A stretch of DNA of 64,000 nucleotides, taken from assembly GCA_965268555.1 (NCBI GenBank), contig OZ254174.1, positions 682,001 to 746,000 of the forward strand, given 5' to 3'. Source of the DNA: AAA044-D11 sp965268555 (GTDB lineage Bacteria > Actinomycetota > Actinomycetes > Nanopelagicales > Nanopelagicaceae). This document shows positions 42,437-51,480 of the stretch, piece by piece. How positions within the stretch are numbered: position 1 is the stretch's first letter; the number at the start of each line of letters is the position of its first letter. A program made the translations under genes and the position numbers. The notes under the pieces were generated by a model. It saw nothing but the letters and a program-made list of their open reading frames with translations, was not told where the DNA came from and searched no databases.

Positions 42437-43293
42437 TATTTTGAACCCCAGGTACCTTCAGGAATTGTGCGCTTCGAATTCCAAATGACACTTTCACCAT
42501 CGACTACTGGACCATCTATGCAAGAACGCAACATTCTAATCTCACCATCGTCGCCCTTAATTGGCAAGACGCAGGTCATACAAACACCAATTCCACATGC
42601 CATAGCCTCTTCGATTGCGCACTGATGAACTATTCCCAATTCAGAAGAAATCGTATTTATGGCCTCCAACATTCCCATTGGGCCACATGAATAAAGAATA
42701 TCTATCTGATTAGTTTCGATAATTTCAGCGAGAACATCAGTTACCTTTCCGGTAATGCCCGTAGTTCCATCTTCGGTAACAATGGTTAAGCTATTTACAG
42801 ATCTTTTACCGTCCAATGGTGCATATATTTTCATCGCAGTACTTGCGCCAAGTACCATATCAACTCGACAACCACGATTCTTAAGCACCTCAGAAAGCCC
42901 GAAAAGTGGCGCACTTCCATATCCGCCACCCACTAAAAGAGCGCGAACTGGTTCCGTAGGAATTCCAAAAGAAGTTCCAAGTGGTGCGATTAAATCAACT
43001 TTGAAACCTGGTAACTGATTTGTTAACCAGATACTTCCAGCACCATGAGGCGCTACAACAATTTCGAGAAGACCGCCGTTACTGCCCTTATCAAAGGTGC
43101 GATAAATCGCGAAAGCGCGACGCAAAACCATAGCGCTATTGGTTCCTCCCACAGCGATGGCGACGAAGTTTCCAGGCTTGGCGTGAGTAGCGATATCTCC
43201 CACTGCGAAAACTATGTGGTTGTAAGCCCCTACTTTTTTATTACTCACAATCTCAGCCATAATTTGAGTAGCGTTCTTATTAATTCCCATCAT
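42436..43293 (-). CDS. pyrK: Dihydroorotate dehydrogenase electron-transfer subunit
   Basis: 285-residue FAD and 2Fe-2S protein that oxidises the PyrD flavin and reduces NAD. The N-terminal FAD barrel has HAKPGNFVAIAV, the NAD site reads LLVGGGYGSAPLFGL, and the iron-sulfur cysteines lie in MACGIGVCMTCVLPI and LRSCIDGP. The start is set at ATG 43293, which makes an ATGA overlap with the carB stop; an earlier in-frame start at 43311 would lie inside carB. Operon member between carB and pyrD. Confidence 0.93.
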   Translation of the reverse strand: MMGINKNATQIMAEIVSNKKVGAYNHIVFAVGDIATHAKPGNFVAIAVGGTNSAMVLRRAFAIYRTFDKGSNGGLLEIVVAPHGAGSIWLTNQLPGFKVDLIAPLGTSFGIPTEPVRALLVGGGYGSAPLFGLSEVLKNRGCRVDMVLGASTAMKIYAPLDGKRSVNSLTIVTEDGTTGITGKVTDVLAEIIETNQIDILYSCGPMGMLEAINTISSELGIVHQCAIEEAMACGIGVCMTCVLPIKGDDGEIRMLRSCIDGPVVDGESVIWNSKRTIPEGTWGSK

Positions 43294-46200
43294 TCGACTA
43301 TCGCCAACCACTCTTGAATCGAATTTATGCTGAAACTCTTGCCTTGTAAGTCAGAGATCCCAGCTACGGCTGCTTTAAAACCAGCGATCGTTGTAATGCA
43401 TGGAACACCTCTTTGAATTGCAGCAGTTCTAATCATCCAGCCATCAAGACGCGTTCCTCGACCGAGCGGAGTGTTGATTACTAACCCAACTACCCCCTCG
43501 GTAATTAGATCTACAGCAGTGACTTCACCTTGCGGCCCACGGCCCTGAGAGTGTTTTCTTACTTGCTCGGATGACACACCCTGCCCCGCTAAATAATCAT
43601 GAGTTCCTTGGGTCGTGAATATTTTAAAACCAAGTTCACTAAGAATTTTTGCCGGGTATAACGCTGACTCTTTATCTCGCTCGGAAAGCGAAAGAAATAC
43701 TGAGCCACTCAGTGGTAGCGTACCAAATGCTGCCGTCTGACTCTTTGCGTAGGCCTCGCCGAATGTTTTAGCTATTCCCATAACTTCGCCAGTTGAGCGC
43801 ATCTCTGGCCCCAGTACCGAATCAACACCAGTTCCATCATTTCTACGGAAGCGATTCCAAGGAAGTACCGCCTCTTTAACTGATATTCCCTTTGGCACAC
43901 CATCTCCAGATTTCGGCAAATAACCAAGACTCCGTAACTCAGAGATACTTTTTCCGGTCGAAATCAATGCGGCGCACTTTGCAAGTGGATTTCCAGTTGC
44001 TTTGCTGACAAAGGGAACAGTTCTAGATGCTCGCGGATTCGCCTCTAAAACATAGAGTTTCTCTTGCGGGCTACCGCTGTTTGCAACTGCATATTGAATA
44101 TTAATTAAGCCGCGAACTCCGATGCCACGAGCTAGCTTCATGGTTGCCTCTCGGATCTCCTTCTGCAGCGCACTTCCAATTGAAAAACTAGGAAGAACAC
44201 ACGCAGAATCTCCGGAGTGCACGCCGGCCTCTTCAATGTGTTCCATTACTCCTGCGAGATATAGCTCCTCGCCATCGAAGAGCGCGTCAACATCAATTTC
44301 TATTGCATCATCTAAAAATTTGTCGATCAGGACCGGATGATTAGGGGTGATTTCAGTAGCTTTGCGAATAAAGCTTGCTAAAGCATCGTCATCATAAACA
44401 ATTTCCATTCCGCGCCCACCGAGGACGAATGATGGCCGAACTAGAACTGGGTAGTTAATACGATGCGCAATTTCTAGCGCTTCTTCAAAAGTATTAGCCA
44501 TTCCAAACGTTGGCGCAACTAATGAGTTAACCGCTAAGAGTTCTCCGAATTGACCTCGATCTTCGGCTAAATCAATTGCATCAGGAGATGTGCCAATGAT
44601 TTTCACACCAGCCTCGGCTAGACCACGCGCTAGCCCGAGCGGTGTTTGGCCACCTAACTGTGCGATCACACCTACTACCGGCCCGGCTGCTTCTTCAGCG
44701 CGAATAACTTCTAGGACATCTTCGAGAGTTAGTGGTTCAAAATAGAGTCGATCTGAAGTGTCATAGTCAGTAGAAACTGTTTCTGGATTGCAATTGATCA
44801 TTACAGTTTCATAGCCTGCTTCTTTAAGTGCAAAAGCTGCGTGAACACATGAATAATCAAATTCGACTCCTTGGCCAATTCGATTTGGACCACTTCCCAA
44901 AATAATGACCGCCGGTTTAGTACGGGCAACAACTTCGGTTTCTAAGTCATAACTTGAGTAGTGGTACGGAGTATGAGCTTCAAATTCGGCGGCACAGGTA
45001 TCAACTGTTTTATAAACTGGACGTAGACCAATTCTTGAACGGGTCGCCGATATATCACTGACACTCTGATTCGAAAGCTCCGAAATCTGGTTATCAGAAA
45101 AACCATAATTCTTTGCTTTGCGAAGCAGCTCTTCAGAGAGCAAACTCGCTTGCGCTATTTCGCGCGCTACTTCATTAATTTCAACTATTTGCGTTAGGAA
45201 CCACGGATCAACCTTTGTCGCTTCAAATACTTGCGGCTTACTTAAACCGAGATACAGACCTAATTGAATTTGCTGAAGTCTATGTTCTGTTGGGATAGCC
45301 ATCGCGGATAGCAAATACTCTTTTGTCACACCGGAGGTATTCCAGTGGAAGCTTGTTCCTTTTTTCTCAACCGAGCGCAGGGCTTTCTGAAGCGCCTCTG
45401 GGAAAGACCTTCCAATAGCCATGGCCTCACCAACGCTCTTCATTGTTGTGGTGAGTTTGGTGTCAGCCTCTGGAAATTTTTCGAATGCGAATCTGGGAAC
45501 CTTAACCACAATGTAATCGAGGGTCGGTTCAAATGAAGCTGGAGTTGACTTAGTTATGTCATTTTGAATTTCATCTAAGGTATAACCAATTGCAAGTTTT
45601 GTCGCGATCTTTGCAATCGGAAAACCAGTGGCCTTGGAAGCCAATGCAGATGATCTGGAAACTCTTGGATTCATTTCAATCACAATTATGCGACCATCAC
45701 TAGGATTTACTGCGAATTGAATGTTGCAGCCACCAGTTGCTACTCCAACTTCACGAATAATCTCTATCGAAAGATCACGCAATTTCTGATACTCGACGTC
45801 GGTCAGTGTGAGAATAGGCGCGACAGTTATCGAATCGCCCGTATGAACTCCCATCGGATCAATATTTTCAATTCCACAAACAATCACAACGTTGTCTTTG
45901 TGGTCCCGCATAACTTCTAATTCAAATTCCTTCCACCCAATGATGGATTCTTCAAGGAGTACCTCGGTAGTTGGACTGTGACGCAGCCCTGCTCCTGCTA
46001 TCAATTCAAGATCTTTTTGATTGTGTGCGATTCCCGATCCCAATCCGCCCATGGTGAAAGATGGCCGCACAACGACTGGATAGTTGAGATCATTTGCACC
46101 TGCAATGCACTCTTCCATGGTGTGACAAATGATTGACTTTGCAGATGAGCCACCAATTTTTTCAACAATTCCTTTGAATGTCTCTCGGTCCTCCCCGCGC

Positions 46201-46571
46201 TTGATCGCCGGGATATCAGCGCCAATCAACTTCACGCCCAACCTCTCCAAAGAGCCACGTTCGTAGAGTTGCATCGCAGCATTTAGCGCAGTTTGCCCAC
46301 CCAACGTCGCAAGAATTGCCGTTGGTCTCTCTTTGATAATTATCGCTTCAATTATTTCCGGAGTAATTGGTTCTATATAAGTTGCATCTGCAAACTCTGG
46401 ATCTGTCATGATTGTCGCAGGGTTCGAATTGATCAGGATTACGCGAATACCCTCACTGCGCAGAACTCGACATGCTTGAGTTCCTGAATAATCGAATTCA
46501 CAAGCCTGGCCAATAACAATCGGACCACTTCCAATAACTAAAACGCTCTCAATCGAATTATCTTTAGGCAT
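43290..46571 (-). CDS. carB: Carbamoyl-phosphate synthase large chain
   Basis: 1093-residue synthetase subunit that builds carbamoyl phosphate for arginine and pyrimidines. Two homologous ATP-grasp halves are present, each opening with a GSGP-type motif: VLVIGSGPIVIGQACEFDYS at the N-terminus and ILGSGPNRIGQGVEFDYSC near residue 560. The C-terminal allosteric domain (about residue 950 on) follows. The length is normal. Its ATG overlaps the end of carA by eight bases. Confidence 0.97.
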   Translation of the reverse strand: MPKDNSIESVLVIGSGPIVIGQACEFDYSGTQACRVLRSEGIRVILINSNPATIMTDPEFADATYIEPITPEIIEAIIIKERPTAILATLGGQTALNAAMQLYERGSLERLGVKLIGADIPAIKRGEDRETFKGIVEKIGGSSAKSIICHTMEECIAGANDLNYPVVVRPSFTMGGLGSGIAHNQKDLELIAGAGLRHSPTTEVLLEESIIGWKEFELEVMRDHKDNVVIVCGIENIDPMGVHTGDSITVAPILTLTDVEYQKLRDLSIEIIREVGVATGGCNIQFAVNPSDGRIIVIEMNPRVSRSSALASKATGFPIAKIATKLAIGYTLDEIQNDITKSTPASFEPTLDYIVVKVPRFAFEKFPEADTKLTTTMKSVGEAMAIGRSFPEALQKALRSVEKKGTSFHWNTSGVTKEYLLSAMAIPTEHRLQQIQLGLYLGLSKPQVFEATKVDPWFLTQIVEINEVAREIAQASLLSEELLRKAKNYGFSDNQISELSNQSVSDISATRSRIGLRPVYKTVDTCAAEFEAHTPYHYSSYDLETEVVARTKPAVIILGSGPNRIGQGVEFDYSCVHAAFALKEAGYETVMINCNPETVSTDYDTSDRLYFEPLTLEDVLEVIRAEEAAGPVVGVIAQLGGQTPLGLARGLAEAGVKIIGTSPDAIDLAEDRGQFGELLAVNSLVAPTFGMANTFEEALEIAHRINYPVLVRPSFVLGGRGMEIVYDDDALASFIRKATEITPNHPVLIDKFLDDAIEIDVDALFDGEELYLAGVMEHIEEAGVHSGDSACVLPSFSIGSALQKEIREATMKLARGIGVRGLINIQYAVANSGSPQEKLYVLEANPRASRTVPFVSKATGNPLAKCAALISTGKSISELRSLGYLPKSGDGVPKGISVKEAVLPWNRFRRNDGTGVDSVLGPEMRSTGEVMGIAKTFGEAYAKSQTAAFGTLPLSGSVFLSLSERDKESALYPAKILSELGFKIFTTQGTHDYLAGQGVSSEQVRKHSQGRGPQGEVTAVDLITEGVVGLVINTPLGRGTRLDGWMIRTAAIQRGVPCITTIAGFKAAVAGISDLQGKSFSINSIQEWLAIVE

Positions 46572-47685
46572 TTGCGACGCTCGCAGTAGTCATCAGAGTT
46601 ACGAATTGATCGAAGAGATAGCTTGCATCGTGCGGACCGGCTGCCGCTTCAGGGTGATATTGCACGCTGAAGGCCGGTGTTTCCAGTAGCTCTAAACCTT
46701 CGACTACTCCATCGTTTAGGCAGATATGACTCACAAATCCGGCACCATAAATCGTATTGAAATTACCTTCGATTGGCGCAGCTACAGCGAAGCCATGATT
46801 GTGAGCAGTAATCTCAACATCGTTAGTGCGTAGATTCTTTACTGGTTGATTGATGCCCCGATGACCGAATGGCAACTTGTAAGTTTCAAAACCGAGAGCT
46901 CTGCCCATAATCTGATGGCCGAAACATATTCCGAAGAGTGGGATTTTAGCTGCGAGAATCTCTCGTACCAACGCGATTACGTCAACCATTGTGGCTGGAT
47001 CACCAGGTCCATTAGAGAGAAATACGCCATCTGGCTTCATTGCAACGATTTCCTCGAAGGTTATTCTTGAGGGAACAACATGAACTTCAATCCCACGCTC
47101 TGACATTGCTCTCGGCGTTGCAGCTTTTATACCCATATCAAGGGCTATTACCTTGAAGCGCTTTTCACCAATCGCCGGCACAACATAAGTTTCCTTAGTA
47201 GAGACGTCATCTGCGAGAAATGAACCTGCCATCTGTGGCAGCTTCCTAACTTTGATGACCATTTCATCACGAGATAATTGCGTATTTGAGAATATTCCAA
47301 CCCGCATCGCTCCCAAGTCACGGAGATGACGTGTTATTGCACGCGTATCAACTCCCCTAATCCCAACTACGCCATTTGCAATCAAATCATCTTCGAGGCT
47401 TCGAGTTGCGCGCCAATTGCTAACTACCGGGGAAGGATTGCGCACAACAAAACCACTTACCCAAATTTTGGAAGACTCTTCATCGGTACTGTTCATACCG
47501 GTATTGCCAATATGTGGCGCTGTCATAATAACTACTTGCTTGTGGTACGAAGGATCAGTAAGTGTTTCCTGATAACCGGTCATTCCAGTTGAGAAAACAG
47601 CCTCGCCAAAAGTTTCACCCTCAAGAGCCCAGCTTTCGCCTTCGAAGATTGAACCATCATCTAGAACGAGGTAAGCCTTGCTCAA
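46564..47685 (-). CDS. carA: Carbamoyl-phosphate synthase small chain
   Basis: 373-residue glutaminase subunit that supplies ammonia to CarB. The N-terminal domain includes FEGESWALEGETFGEAVFST. The class I amidotransferase domain has the nucleophile in GICFGHQIMGRALG and catalytic HxE in VQYHPEAAAGP. It starts at TTG 47685, forming a TTGA overlap with the pyrC stop, so it is translated by coupling. Confidence 0.96.
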   Translation of the reverse strand: MSKAYLVLDDGSIFEGESWALEGETFGEAVFSTGMTGYQETLTDPSYHKQVVIMTAPHIGNTGMNSTDEESSKIWVSGFVVRNPSPVVSNWRATRSLEDDLIANGVVGIRGVDTRAITRHLRDLGAMRVGIFSNTQLSRDEMVIKVRKLPQMAGSFLADDVSTKETYVVPAIGEKRFKVIALDMGIKAATPRAMSERGIEVHVVPSRITFEEIVAMKPDGVFLSNGPGDPATMVDVIALVREILAAKIPLFGICFGHQIMGRALGFETYKLPFGHRGINQPVKNLRTNDVEITAHNHGFAVAAPIEGNFNTIYGAGFVSHICLNDGVVEGLELLETPAFSVQYHPEAAAGPHDASYLFDQFVTLMTTASVANA

Positions 47686-48983
47686 TTGCTTCCCCCGTTC
47701 GCGCTCTTAACAATCATGGAATTTTTAAGAACTAATCCACCATTCAAAAACGTATGCAGCACCTGTGATGGCAATGTCATACCCGCAAATGGAGTGTTCT
47801 TGCTCTTCGAGGCGAGTGTATTACGGTCGACAATCCAATTAGCGGATGTATCCACGATTGTTAGATTTGCTGGGGCACCAATCGCGGCATTTTGACCGTG
47901 ATTTGCGTAACCCGCAATTCTTGCCGGGGCGATTGACATCCGATCGACAACACCTTGCCAATCCAATAACTTACTTTCAACCATGGATTTCACCACTACC
48001 GAGAGCGCGGTTTCTAATCCAACCATTCCAAAAGCTGCACTCTGCCATTCACAATCTTTATCCTCAGTTGGATGCGGCGCATGATCAGTCCCGACAATGT
48101 CAATTGTGCCATCAGCCAAACCTTTACGTAGCGCGTTTACGTCATCCTGCGTCCGAAGTGGTGGATTCACTTTAAATACTGGGTCGTAATTGCTGACTAG
48201 ATCATCAGTTAATAGAAGATGATGGGGCGTAACTTCTGCAGTTACCGCAATCCCGCGAGCTTTTGCAAAGCGAACCAAATCAACTCCGCCAGCTGTTGTT
48301 AAGTGACAGATATGGAGGCGACTACCAACATGCTCGGCCAAAAGAATATCGCGAGCAATGATTGCTTCTTCCGCAACAGCAGGCCAACCTGCTAGTCCTA
48401 ACTTCGAAGATACGATTCCTTCATTCATTTGCGAGCCAACAGTTAACGCAGGTTCTTGCGCGTGTTGCGCGATTATTCCATTAAATGTTTTCACATATTC
48501 CAACGCTCTGCGCATCAGAAGTGGATCAGATACGCATTTTCCATCGTCGCTAAATATTCTTACTGCAGCCTTTGAGTTTGCCATGGCTCCTAGCTCGGCA
48601 AGTTTTTTTCCTTCTAGCCCTTGAGTCACTGCGCCAATTGGAAAAACATCGCAGAGGCCCGCTTCTCGACCTAATCTGAAAACTTGTTCAACAACACCAG
48701 CAGTGTCAGCAACAGGGAAAGTATTAGCCATCGCAGATATTGCAGTAAAGCCACCTTTCGCAGCAGCAGCGCTTCCAGTTGCAACAGTTTCGGAATCCTC
48801 CCGTCCAGGTTCACGTAAGTGGGTATGAAGATCAACAAGACCTGGAATCAACAGATTTTTATTAGCATCCAAGATCTCCCCAGAATTAAGCCCACTTCCG
48901 ATGTTTTTTATAACACCGTTAGCAATTTCCACATCAACTATTGCGCCATCCAACATGCGGGCATTTTTTATTGTGTATTCCAT
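47682..48983 (-). CDS. pyrC: Dihydroorotase
   Basis: 433-residue type I dihydroorotase, a zinc amidohydrolase that closes carbamoyl aspartate to dihydroorotate. Metal ligands are in LVDLHTHLREPGRE and the catalytic Asp in GTDHAPHPTEDK; the middle has ICHLTTAGGVDLVR. Its start directly abuts the pyrB stop (48984). Confidence 0.96.
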   Translation of the reverse strand: MEYTIKNARMLDGAIVDVEIANGVIKNIGSGLNSGEILDANKNLLIPGLVDLHTHLREPGREDSETVATGSAAAAKGGFTAISAMANTFPVADTAGVVEQVFRLGREAGLCDVFPIGAVTQGLEGKKLAELGAMANSKAAVRIFSDDGKCVSDPLLMRRALEYVKTFNGIIAQHAQEPALTVGSQMNEGIVSSKLGLAGWPAVAEEAIIARDILLAEHVGSRLHICHLTTAGGVDLVRFAKARGIAVTAEVTPHHLLLTDDLVSNYDPVFKVNPPLRTQDDVNALRKGLADGTIDIVGTDHAPHPTEDKDCEWQSAAFGMVGLETALSVVVKSMVESKLLDWQGVVDRMSIAPARIAGYANHGQNAAIGAPANLTIVDTSANWIVDRNTLASKSKNTPFAGMTLPSQVLHTFLNGGLVLKNSMIVKSANGGSN

Positions 48984-49937
48984 TTACGCACTTACCTCTC
49001 CGGCAAGTGAAGCCCCACCAAGTAGTTGATACAGAACTGCCATTCGAATCAAAACCCCATTAGAAACTTGAGCGAGCACAACAGATTTGTGTGAATCAGC
49101 GCTCTCTGCCGAAATTTCTAGACCACGATTCATCGGCCCTGGATGCATAACAATCGCGCTCTCCTTTAAGGAATTTAAGCGGGCGATATCTAAACCATAA
49201 CCACGTGAGTATTCGCGTTCTGATGGAAAAAATGAATCGGCCATCCGCTCGGATTGAACACGAAGCATCATTACAACATCAACTTTCTTTATTGCCGAGT
49301 CAAAGTCATAGCTCACATCAACATCCCAATCTTTTATTCCAACAGGAATCAGAGTTGGTGGCGCAATTAAAGTAACTTTCGCACCAAGTTTTGTCAGCAA
49401 AAGCACATTGCTTCTAGCGACTCTTGAATGCAGAATGTCCCCGACAATCGCAACTTTGAGACCGCTAAAATCCTTCTTAAGCTCAGGAAATTTACTTCTG
49501 ATTGTGTATGCATCAAGTAGCGCTTGCGTTGGATGCTCGTGCGTTCCATCTCCAGCGTTGATGACAGAGGCGCTAATCCATCCGGAATCAGCTAGTCGTT
49601 GAGCTGCGCCAGACGCCCCATGCCGAATTACGACAGCATCTGCTCCCATAGCTTGCAAGGTTTGCGCAGTGTCTTTCAACGACTCACCTTTGCTGACGCT
49701 AGAACCTTTTGCAGAAAAATTGATCACATCTGCAGATAATCGTTTTGCCGCAGATTCGAAAGATATTCTCGTTCGGGTCGAATCCTCAAAGAAAAGATTG
49801 ACGACTGTTCGGCCTCGCAAAGTAGGCAGTTTTTTCATCGGACCATCGGAAATTTTAGAGAGTTCACTAGCGGTATTTAATATTTGGATTGCTTCACTTG
49901 CCGAGAGATCATTTATCGAGAGCAGATGTCTTTCCAT
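48984..49937 (-). CDS. pyrB: Aspartate carbamoyltransferase catalytic chain
   Basis: 317-residue enzyme that joins carbamoyl phosphate and aspartate. The carbamoyl-phosphate site FFEDSTRTRISFE is present with AKGSSVSKGESLKDT, GDGTHEHPTQALLDAYT and MHPGPMNRGLEIS. No pyrI regulatory chain is nearby, as usual for pyrR-type operons. The start overlaps the pyrR stop as TAATG. Confidence 0.96.
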   Translation of the reverse strand: MERHLLSINDLSASEAIQILNTASELSKISDGPMKKLPTLRGRTVVNLFFEDSTRTRISFESAAKRLSADVINFSAKGSSVSKGESLKDTAQTLQAMGADAVVIRHGASGAAQRLADSGWISASVINAGDGTHEHPTQALLDAYTIRSKFPELKKDFSGLKVAIVGDILHSRVARSNVLLLTKLGAKVTLIAPPTLIPVGIKDWDVDVSYDFDSAIKKVDVVMMLRVQSERMADSFFPSEREYSRGYGLDIARLNSLKESAIVMHPGPMNRGLEISAESADSHKSVVLAQVSNGVLIRMAVLYQLLGGASLAGEVSA

Positions 49938-50464
49938 TAGGCACCAGCCAAAATTTCAACGCTATCGCTGCCATCGATCTCTGAAAGATGTACTCGAACC
50001 GATTCCGAAGCGGATGTCGGAATATTCTTTCCCACATAATCAGCTCGAATTGGGAGTTCGCGATGTCCTCGATCGACAAGCACCGCGAGTTGCACACTTC
50101 TTGGTCTGCCTATTTCGCCTAGAGCATCTAATGCGGCTCTAATTGTGCGGCCACTAAAAAGGACGTCATCAACTAAGACAACATCCTTGCCTTCGATACC
50201 GCTTGGCGGAATATTTGTTGGGAGCAATGGCCTCGGTGGCCGCATTCTTAAATCATCTCTGTGAAGCGTGATGTCCAGAGTGCCAACAGGCACTGGCCCA
50301 GCTATTTCACCTAAGAACTCTGCAATTCGATTCCCTAGAAAAGCACCTCTAGTTGGAATGCCTAGGAGAACTACGCTCTCTAATCCATGATTGTGCTCAA
50401 TAATTTCATGAGCGATTCGTTTTAAAGCCCGACCAATTTCGCCGGCGTCCAGCACTGTAGCCAT
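49937..50464 (-). CDS. pyrR: PyrR pyrimidine operon regulator / uracil phosphoribosyltransferase
   Basis: 175-residue RNA-binding regulator and first gene of the pyr operon. The PRPP-binding motif is VVLVDDVLFSGRTIRAAL, with LDITLHRDDL earlier and AVLVDRGHRELPI later. With UMP bound it attaches to a hairpin in pyr mRNA. The matching RNA motif lies just upstream of its own start, next to a strong Shine-Dalgarno (AAGGAG), pointing to translational control as described in mycobacteria rather than attenuation. Confidence 0.95.
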   Translation of the reverse strand: MATVLDAGEIGRALKRIAHEIIEHNHGLESVVLLGIPTRGAFLGNRIAEFLGEIAGPVPVGTLDITLHRDDLRMRPPRPLLPTNIPPSGIEGKDVVLVDDVLFSGRTIRAALDALGEIGRPRSVQLAVLVDRGHRELPIRADYVGKNIPTSASESVRVHLSEIDGSDSVEILAGA

Positions 50465-50467
50465 TTT

Positions 50468-50504
50468 CTCTCCTTCGCCGCCTCTCTGGACGGATCGTTA
50501 AAGG
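50468..50504 (-). promoter_or_regulatory. PyrR-binding RNA element overlapping the pyrR ribosome-binding site
   Basis: On the transcript, CGUCCAGAGAGGCG (50492-50479) matches the Bacillus PyrR-binding consensus ARUCCNGNGAGGYU at all but the first and last positions. CCUUU (50504-50500) can pair with AGAGG (50485-50481) to form the lower stem. The Shine-Dalgarno AAGGAG follows within a few bases, so PyrR binding could block ribosome entry. No T-run terminator is present between this and the ATG at 50464. Confidence 0.7.
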
Positions 50505-50528
50505 ACCTTCTTGCCTCTCGGGCGGGGA

Positions 50529-50534
50529 AAAGAT
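50529..50534 (-). promoter_or_regulatory. Possible -10 box of the pyr operon
   Basis: TATCTT on the minus strand would start a leader of roughly 58 bases containing the PyrR element. No clear -35 is seen. Confidence 0.4.
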
Positions 50535-50576
50535 ACCACCTGTGGATAGAGAAATCCATCCGCAACTCGCGCTGCC

Positions 50577-50582
50577 TATTCT
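50577..50582 (+). promoter_or_regulatory. Candidate leaderless -10 box for bldD
   Basis: TATTCT ends six bases before ATG 50589 with no Shine-Dalgarno, so the bldD mRNA is probably leaderless. Confidence 0.5.
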
Positions 50583-50588
50583 CGCCTA

Positions 50589-51071
50589 ATGATAATAATT
50601 CCTGAACGTTCAATCGAAGAGATAGCTTCATCCATCAAAGCTGTAAGAAAGGCTAAGGGGCTCACCTTGATGGATGTCGAGAAGAAATCTGCAGGTATTT
50701 GGAAGGCAGTGGTGATTGGTTCATACGAGCGATGCGACCGCGCACTCTCTGTTAAGAAAGCGGTCTCCCTCGCAAATTTCTATCAAGTTCCACTTGAAGA
50801 ATTACTTGGGATACAGAGTAGAGAAAGTGTCGATACCAGTGGCAAAGTAACGCTGGATATTCGAGCAACGACTAACGAAAATCCCTACCTACCCGAACTG
50901 GTAGCCCTGAGAAATTTCGCTACGCTGATTTGTGCAAAGCGCCACGATTGGAACGGAGAAGTTCTTTCGATTCGGAACAGCGATCTAACAACTATCGGAT
51001 TATTGATAAATCGGGATGAGGCAAGTGCCTATGAATGGCTCTCCGCAAATCGCCTGCTACTAAACAAGTAA
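50589..51071 (+). CDS. bldD: BldD-type regulator with c-di-GMP-binding signature
   Basis: 160-residue homologue of Streptomyces BldD. The N-terminal XRE-type helix-turn-helix (about residues 8-73) has SIKAVRKAKGLTLMDVEKKS, then WKAVVIGSYERCDRAL and YQVPLEELLG. The C-terminal domain has R118-H119-D120, eight residues, then R129-N130-S131-D132, which fits the RxD-X8-RxxD c-di-GMP-binding signature of BldD. It is divergent from pyrR and next to nusB-efp, exactly as in Streptomyces. What it controls here is unknown; a sporulation role is unlikely. It ends one base before the nusB stop on the other strand. Confidence 0.92.
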   Translation: MIIIPERSIEEIASSIKAVRKAKGLTLMDVEKKSAGIWKAVVIGSYERCDRALSVKKAVSLANFYQVPLEELLGIQSRESVDTSGKVTLDIRATTNENPYLPELVALRNFATLICAKRHDWNGEVLSIRNSDLTTIGLLINRDEASAYEWLSANRLLLNK

Positions 51072-51072
51072 G

Positions 51073-51480
51073 TTAGAGCGAGAAAGAAGGTTTCAAAACG
51101 ATGATGCGACCCAGCACACCATTAATATATTTTGCTGAGTCCTCGGTCGAGAGTTCAGTCGCAATTTCCACCGCTTCGGAAACCGCAACTTGATCATCTA
51201 CCCCATCAATCCAAAGGATTTCAACCAAAGCTATTCGAAGAATATTACGGTCTAATGCCGGCATCCGATCCATATCCCAACCTTGGGCATAGGTAGTAAT
51301 TAATTCGTCAATCTTTTCTAGATGGTTCGAAACACCAGTCAGGATTTCAGAGACATATTCACCTTGAGACAATTCTTCGGCAGGGCGCAAAGAAAGCAGA
51401 TCAAGAGCTTTCCCTCCTCGTATATCCGCTTCGTAAAGAAAATCTAAAGCACGCTTGCGCGCCTTTCGGCGTGCACTCAC
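51073..51480 (-). CDS. nusB: Transcription antitermination factor NusB
   Basis: 135-residue all-helical protein that binds boxA RNA with NusE during rRNA transcription. The N-terminus ARRKARKRALDFLYEADIRG and the later LVEILWIDGVDDQVAVSEAV and TEDSAKYINGVLGRI are typical. GTG 51480 shares its G with the efp stop (TAGTG). It lies directly after efp and converges on bldD. Confidence 0.95.
   Translation of the reverse strand: MSARRKARKRALDFLYEADIRGGKALDLLSLRPAEELSQGEYVSEILTGVSNHLEKIDELITTYAQGWDMDRMPALDRNILRIALVEILWIDGVDDQVAVSEAVEIATELSTEDSAKYINGVLGRIIVLKPSFSL

Noticed and set aside
50488..50500. GGAC-N5-GTTA, one mismatch from a BldD-box palindrome, near bldD
   Set aside because: It lies within the conserved PyrR-binding stem sequence, which explains it better, and there is only one imperfect copy.
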